From Patescibacteria group bacterium (GTDB lineage Bacteria; Patescibacteriota; Microgenomatia; UBA8517): a stretch of DNA of 9,723 nucleotides. The notes beneath the pieces are model-generated. The model had not been told where the DNA came from, searched no databases, and was given only the letters and a program-made list of their open reading frames with translations. Position numbers and translations under genes: made by a program. Below are positions 7,378 through 9,723 of this stretch, piece by piece; the stretch's first letter is position 1; every line of letters begins with the position of its first letter. The stretch is taken from assembly GCA_025057695.1 (NCBI GenBank), contig JANWVB010000047.1, positions 1-9,723 of the forward strand, given 5' to 3'.

Positions 7378-7764
7378 ATGGATGATCAAAATCAAAATAC
7401 GACTAACGATGCAAACCAGACGATAGCTGATCAGGAAAAAGTGATAAAGGACAATCTAAGAACTGTTTTGCAAGTTGGGCTTACCATACAAATGATTTCC
7501 GTGATTATCGCTTTTGCTGTCAAAAAGGGCAAAACCGATTTTCTGACCAAACTTAATCAGCTTATAGTTGAGATGAGCAAAAGTCTAACAGAGGAAGAGA
7601 AGAAAGAATTGCAGAGTGACACAAATGCCATGATTGAGCAAAAGGCGGAAGAGATGATTAAGCAGATGGGGGAGAGCATGAGTCCAGAAGAATTGGAACA
7701 AGCAATTAACGATTTAAAAGAAATTGCATTGCAACCAGCTAATTTCTCTTCTGAAAATGCCTAA
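7378..7764 (+). CDS. Small helical protein, unrecognised
   Basis: The 128-aa protein starts at the ATG at 7378; the in-frame GTG at 7369 overlaps the Shine-Dalgarno and is unlikely. Residues 1-24 are polar and Asn/Gln/Asp-rich. Residues 29-48 (TVLQVGLTIQMISVIIAFAV) form one hydrophobic segment followed by KKGK, suggesting a membrane helix or a buried amphipathic helix. Residues 55-118 are strongly helical and acidic, with two similar motifs LTEEEKKEL and MSPEELEQAI. These echo the charged end of paralogue B (ELPPEEAKALI, MTEEEFRRL), although I would not claim homology. It follows paralogue B by 67 bases on the same strand and may be co-transcribed. Unlike its neighbours it has a strong ribosome-binding site, suggesting translation from an internal position of a longer mRNA. 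Function is unknown. Confidence 0.75.
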   Translation: MDDQNQNTTNDANQTIADQEKVIKDNLRTVLQVGLTIQMISVIIAFAVKKGKTDFLTKLNQLIVEMSKSLTEEEKKELQSDTNAMIEQKAEEMIKQMGESMSPEELEQAINDLKEIALQPANFSSENA

Positions 7765-7850
7765 ATTTATAATTGGGTGCTAGGTCGTTTTTCATTTTTC
7801 ACTTTTTTGGTTTGGTGTTTGGTGGTGTTCACTTAGCTTCTCAGTTGTTT

Positions 7851-7873
7851 GTTATTGTTTTTCTAAAAATAAC
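7851..7873. terminator. Weak AT-rich hairpin between convergent genes
   Basis: GTTATTgTTTTT and AAAAATAAC can form a stem of about nine base pairs with one bulged G, midway between the 128-aa gene and rpmG. It might end transcription from either side. It has almost no G-C pairs, so the call is weak. The rest of 7765-7920 is T-rich low-complexity sequence. Confidence 0.25.
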
Positions 7874-7920
7874 TAGCGATAGGGAATTGCAGGTAAATTT
7901 GTTTTGCAAAAGATTAATCT

Positions 7921-8094
7921 TTATTTAAGTTTCGCATTTTCTTTATGCAGTGTCATTCTGCGGCATTTTTTGCAGAATTTTCTAATTTCCAACTTTTTTT
8001 CCATATTGACCTTATTGCGTTCAGTTACATAATTTTGCGACTTGCAATCTGGGCAAATCAAACCAACAATTTCTCTAGCTCCTTTTTTTGCCAT
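7921..8094 (-). CDS. rpmG: 50S ribosomal protein L33
   Basis: The 57-aa protein begins MAKKGAREIVGLICPDC, has the typical middle NYVTERNK, and ends with KLEIRKFCKKC then MTLHKENAK. This matches ribosomal protein L33 of the large subunit in length and along its whole sequence. Cys14, Cys17, Cys41 and Cys44 form two CxxC pairs, so this is the zinc-binding (C+) form, expected to bind one zinc in a ribbon fold near the ribosomal E site. The ATG at 8094 is six bases from a predicted extended -10 box, so the mRNA is probably leaderless. tRNA-Thr lies 115 bases upstream on the same strand. In many bacteria rpmG is followed by tRNA-Trp, secE and nusG; none of these follows directly here, and transcription instead meets a convergent gene. 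Confidence 0.95.
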   Translation of the reverse strand: MAKKGAREIVGLICPDCKSQNYVTERNKVNMEKKLEIRKFCKKCRRMTLHKENAKLK

Positions 8095-8100
8095 AGAAGT

Positions 8101-8128
8101 AGTATATCAAAATTAATATTTAAGTCTA
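8101..8128 (-). promoter_or_regulatory. Predicted promoter of rpmG
   Basis: On the minus strand TGATATACT (8109-8101) is a good extended -10 (TGn plus TATACT), and TAGACT (8128-8123) matches the -35 consensus at four of six positions with a 16-base spacer. The predicted start falls at or next to the ATG at 8094, so the message would be leaderless. Confidence 0.5.
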
Positions 8129-8209
8129 TGGCTGGATAAAAGCCAGTTTATTTGACTTTAGTTTCTTGCTTTAATTTTTGATTTCAACTTGTTTTTGATG
8201 TGAATTTAG

Positions 8210-8281
8210 AGCCTAAGGCGGGAATCGGACCCGCGACCTCTTTCTTACCAAGAAAGCGTTCTGCCACTGAACTACTTAGGC
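8210..8281 (-). tRNA. trnT: tRNA-Thr (anticodon GGT)
   Basis: The 72-nt cloverleaf has acceptor stem GCCTAAG/CTTAGGC, D arm GTTC/GAAC with a 7-base loop, anticodon stem CTTTC/GAAAG around TTGGTAA (anticodon GGT), a 5-nt variable loop, and T stem GCGGG/CCCGC. The T loop reads TCCGATT: position 55 is C, where U (pseudouridine) is nearly universal. The discriminator is T73; E. coli tRNA-Thr has A73. CCA is not encoded. A TATAAT on the same strand at 8342-8337 lies about 55 bases upstream and may be part of its promoter. It reads towards rpmG. The stems pair perfectly, so a functional gene is likely despite the odd loop base. Confidence 0.92.
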
Positions 8282-8367
8282 ATTGCAATAACAATGATTC
8301 ATGGCGCAAGCCATATTGGTTAGATGTTTCCAAGGGATTATATATTAGACCATGAATAATTTGCCAC

Positions 8368-8396
8368 TTGAAATACATTTTTGAGTAATTTTTAAT
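8368..8396 (+). promoter_or_regulatory. Predicted promoter of the 296-aa surface protein gene
   Basis: TTGAAA at 8368-8373 and TTTAAT at 8391-8396 are separated by exactly 17 bases and each match sigma70 consensus well. Transcription would start near 8403, about six bases before the ATG at 8409. The first cohesin-like gene at the other end of the window has a matching TTGAAG/TTTAAT pair, so the two surface genes may share a regulatory style. Confidence 0.45.
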
Positions 8397-8408
8397 GTAT
8401 GTTAAAGT

Positions 8409-9299
8409 ATGTCTGCCAAAAAGATCGCTGTTGTTGTACTTTTAATTGTCGTTGCTATATCGGGTTTTTTGGTTGGGCTTTACTTGTTGCGTGAACAGCA
8501 AGACCTTCGGGAACAAGCAGCTGTTACAGGAGGTCAAGCAACAGTTTTGATTTCTCCTTCCACTGGAGAATTTAAAGTAGGAGAGACAATTACCGCTGAA
8601 GTTAGTTTTAATACTGCTGGCATAGCTGTATCAGGTGTTGCTGTAAGGTTGTCATACCCATTTTCAGGGATTTCACCTGAAGTTAGTGTGACTCGCATTC
8701 AAGTGGATCAAAGTTTATTAGCAGATGGGAATTGGTCTTGCCCTACTCAAAATGCCACTCAGCAAGGTGGGAATGTGTTAATAGATGTGGCTTGTGCTAA
8801 CTTAAGCGCGTCTGGGTTTACTACAACTTCTAATGTTAAATTGGCGACCCTTGAATTAAGGGTGAATAGAATTCCTTCAGCAAATCCTTTGATTTTAAGG
8901 TTTGACCCGCAAGAAAGCGTGATAAAAAGAAGAAGTGATAATCAAGACATTTTACTTATTCCACAAAGCCAAGGTACTTATGCCGTAAAGGGAGCTTCTG
9001 ATCCTGTGGTTACTGCAACTTCTACGCCTACTAGTGTGCCTAGTCCGACGTTTACTGTGACTGCTACCAGCACTCCAACCCCATCGTCAACCAAAACTTT
9101 GACGACGACTAAAACTCCTTCTCCGACAAAAACGCCATCGCCAACCAAGACTCCAACTCCTTTAATTACGTCTGAGGAGGAAGAAACTCCTACACCAACT
9201 AAAGTTCAGTTGCCTGATGCTGGGGTTTCAATGCCAACCGTTTTAGGCGTAATGTTTGGAATTTTAATTCTTGTTTTCGCAATCGCGTTAGCATTATAA
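8409..9299 (+). CDS. Cohesin-like surface protein with LPDAG and a C-terminal membrane segment
   Basis: The 296-aa protein starts with a basic MSAKK and a hydrophobic helix (about 5-27), followed by a polar neck REQQDLREQAA, a pattern I associate with Microgenomates surface proteins. Residues about 43-194 look like a cohesin-type beta-sandwich (ATVLISPSTGEFKVGETITAEV, then VSGVAVRLSYPF and a closing YAVKG). Cys111 and Cys129 could form a disulfide. Residues 200-265 are a Thr/Pro linker with KTPSPT repeats at 235-250. The C-terminus has LPDAG (268-272) followed by a hydrophobic segment (276-296), like a sortase signal, but without the usual basic tail and with Ala in place of Thr. With both ends hydrophobic, the domain may be looped outside the cell. 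It heads a tight plus-strand series with a 36-aa membrane peptide and a CapA-like gene. No Shine-Dalgarno is seen. Surface location is inferred and the ligand is unknown. Confidence 0.82.
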   Translation: MSAKKIAVVVLLIVVAISGFLVGLYLLREQQDLREQAAVTGGQATVLISPSTGEFKVGETITAEVSFNTAGIAVSGVAVRLSYPFSGISPEVSVTRIQVDQSLLADGNWSCPTQNATQQGGNVLIDVACANLSASGFTTTSNVKLATLELRVNRIPSANPLILRFDPQESVIKRRSDNQDILLIPQSQGTYAVKGASDPVVTATSTPTSVPSPTFTVTATSTPTPSSTKTLTTTKTPSPTKTPSPTKTPTPLITSEEEETPTPTKVQLPDAGVSMPTVLGVMFGILILVFAIALAL

Positions 9300-9300
9300 T
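9271..9300 (+). promoter_or_regulatory. Possible promoter overlapping the stop codon of the surface protein gene
   Basis: TTGTTT at 9271-9276 and a perfect TATAAT at 9295-9300 are spaced by 18 bases. The TAA stop of the surface protein gene lies inside the -10 box. Transcription would start near 9307, 25 bases ahead of the 36-aa gene, allowing it and the CapA-like gene to be expressed apart from the gene before them. Confidence 0.35.
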
Positions 9301-9331
9301 TTAAATGTAAATCAGAAAATTGAACAAATGT

Positions 9332-9442
9332 ATGGCAAAAAAAATTAAAAAAGATTATACTTTTTTGCATTCGTTAATAGTTTGCTTCATTTTCTCGATG
9401 TTTTTCTTGGGTGTAATTGCTTTTGCAATGCAATACAAGTAG
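9332..9442 (+). CDS. 36-aa single-span membrane peptide
   Basis: The short frame starts with a basic MAKKIKKDY and continues with one hydrophobic segment of about 20 residues (residues 13-32), ending in MQYK. This is the layout of a small bitopic membrane protein with its N-terminus inside. It lies 32 bases after the surface protein gene and its TAG ends five bases before the GTG of the CapA-like gene, so translation of the two is probably coupled. A nearby ATG at 9328 is out of frame and quickly stopped. No Shine-Dalgarno is visible. Being short, it could be a chance frame, but the charge pattern and fit between neighbours argue for a real gene. No family is recognised. Confidence 0.55.
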   Translation: MAKKIKKDYTFLHSLIVCFIFSMFFLGVIAFAMQYK

Positions 9443-9447
9443 CTTTT

Positions 9448-9723
9448 GTGTTTAAGTTTCTTCTGTCTGTTTTTCTTTTTTCTGTATTTTTTTTGTCTAT
9501 TTTTGCCGCTTCTATTTTAGATAATCCTCGTGATTATAAAGTTAAGACCGAAGAATTTTTGCCTATTAAGACTTTTCGGAATTACCTAACTATTAATAAG
9601 AATACTTTAATATTTGCTGGCGATGTTATGATTGGAAGGAGCGTGCAAACTAAAGCATTGAATAATGGCAGTGTTCATTATCCATTTTTAAAGACTAGCG
9701 AATTTTTATCTTCAGCTGATATT
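9448..9723 (+). CDS. CapA-like (PGA_cap) exported protein, N-terminal part
   Basis: Only the first 92 residues are in the window; the frame is open at the right edge. Residues 53-64 (TLIFAGDVMIGR) followed by YPF at 78-80 and SSAD at 88-91 match the start of the CapA/PGA_cap family, a metallophosphatase-like fold found in poly-gamma-glutamate capsule proteins and in many exported proteins of unknown substrate. The Asp of GDVM is the expected first metal ligand. The GTG at 9448 is chosen because it gives a clear export signal, FKFLLSVFLFSVFFLSIFAA, and lies five bases after the preceding stop. An upstream frame extension stays open to 9349 but has no better start. The protein probably acts outside the membrane on envelope polymers or surface structures; the substrate cannot be told from this fragment. 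Confidence 0.85.
   Translation, partial: MFKFLLSVFLFSVFFLSIFAASILDNPRDYKVKTEEFLPIKTFRNYLTINKNTLIFAGDVMIGRSVQTKALNNGSVHYPFLKTSEFLSSADI

Noticed and set aside
8184..8378. Open frame on the minus strand of 64 codons
   Set aside because: It runs through tRNA-Thr, and its SSVAERFLGKKEVAGPIPALGS segment is the familiar false translation of a tRNA.

Overview
The window looks like an AT-rich piece of chromosome from an uncultivated Patescibacteria/CPR bacterium, most likely in the Microgenomates group. This placement is an inference from protein style. Two cell-surface proteins each have an N-terminal anchor followed by a Q/R-rich neck, a cohesin-like beta domain and a Thr/Pro linker, an architecture I associate with that group. 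Most other proteins are unfamiliar, tRNAs lack an encoded CCA, and most genes lack a Shine-Dalgarno sequence. TGA, TAA and TAG all act as stops, so a TGA=Gly code (Gracilibacteria/Absconditabacteria) is not indicated.

Layout. Bases 1-405 are gene-free, AT-rich and full of very short tandem duplications. A 423-aa surface protein (412-1683, +) converges on a 772-aa unrecognised soluble protein (1946-4264, -). Upstream of the latter on the same strand is tRNA-Trp(CCA). Three plus-strand genes follow: two diverged tandem paralogues (4556-5815 and 5964-7310) of an unrecognised membrane-associated family, and a 128-aa helical protein (7378-7764), the only gene with a clear Shine-Dalgarno. They converge on a short gene for ribosomal protein L33 (rpmG, 7921-8094, -), which is preceded on its strand by tRNA-Thr(GGT). 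Divergent from that tRNA is a second run of surface genes (+): a 296-aa cohesin-like protein with an LPDAG-plus-transmembrane C-terminus, a 36-aa single-span membrane peptide, and the start of a CapA-like (PGA_cap) exported protein cut by the window end.

Working model. The two cohesin-like proteins and the CapA-like protein belong to the cell envelope. tRNA-Thr, rpmG and tRNA-Trp are housekeeping translation genes that seem to be separated by the three-gene plus-strand module. Predicted -10 boxes sit 6-25 bases before most start codons, so most mRNAs here would be leaderless or nearly so. In two places an inverted repeat overlaps the predicted extended -10, which could mark an operator. No mobile element, CRISPR array, rRNA or integration site was seen.
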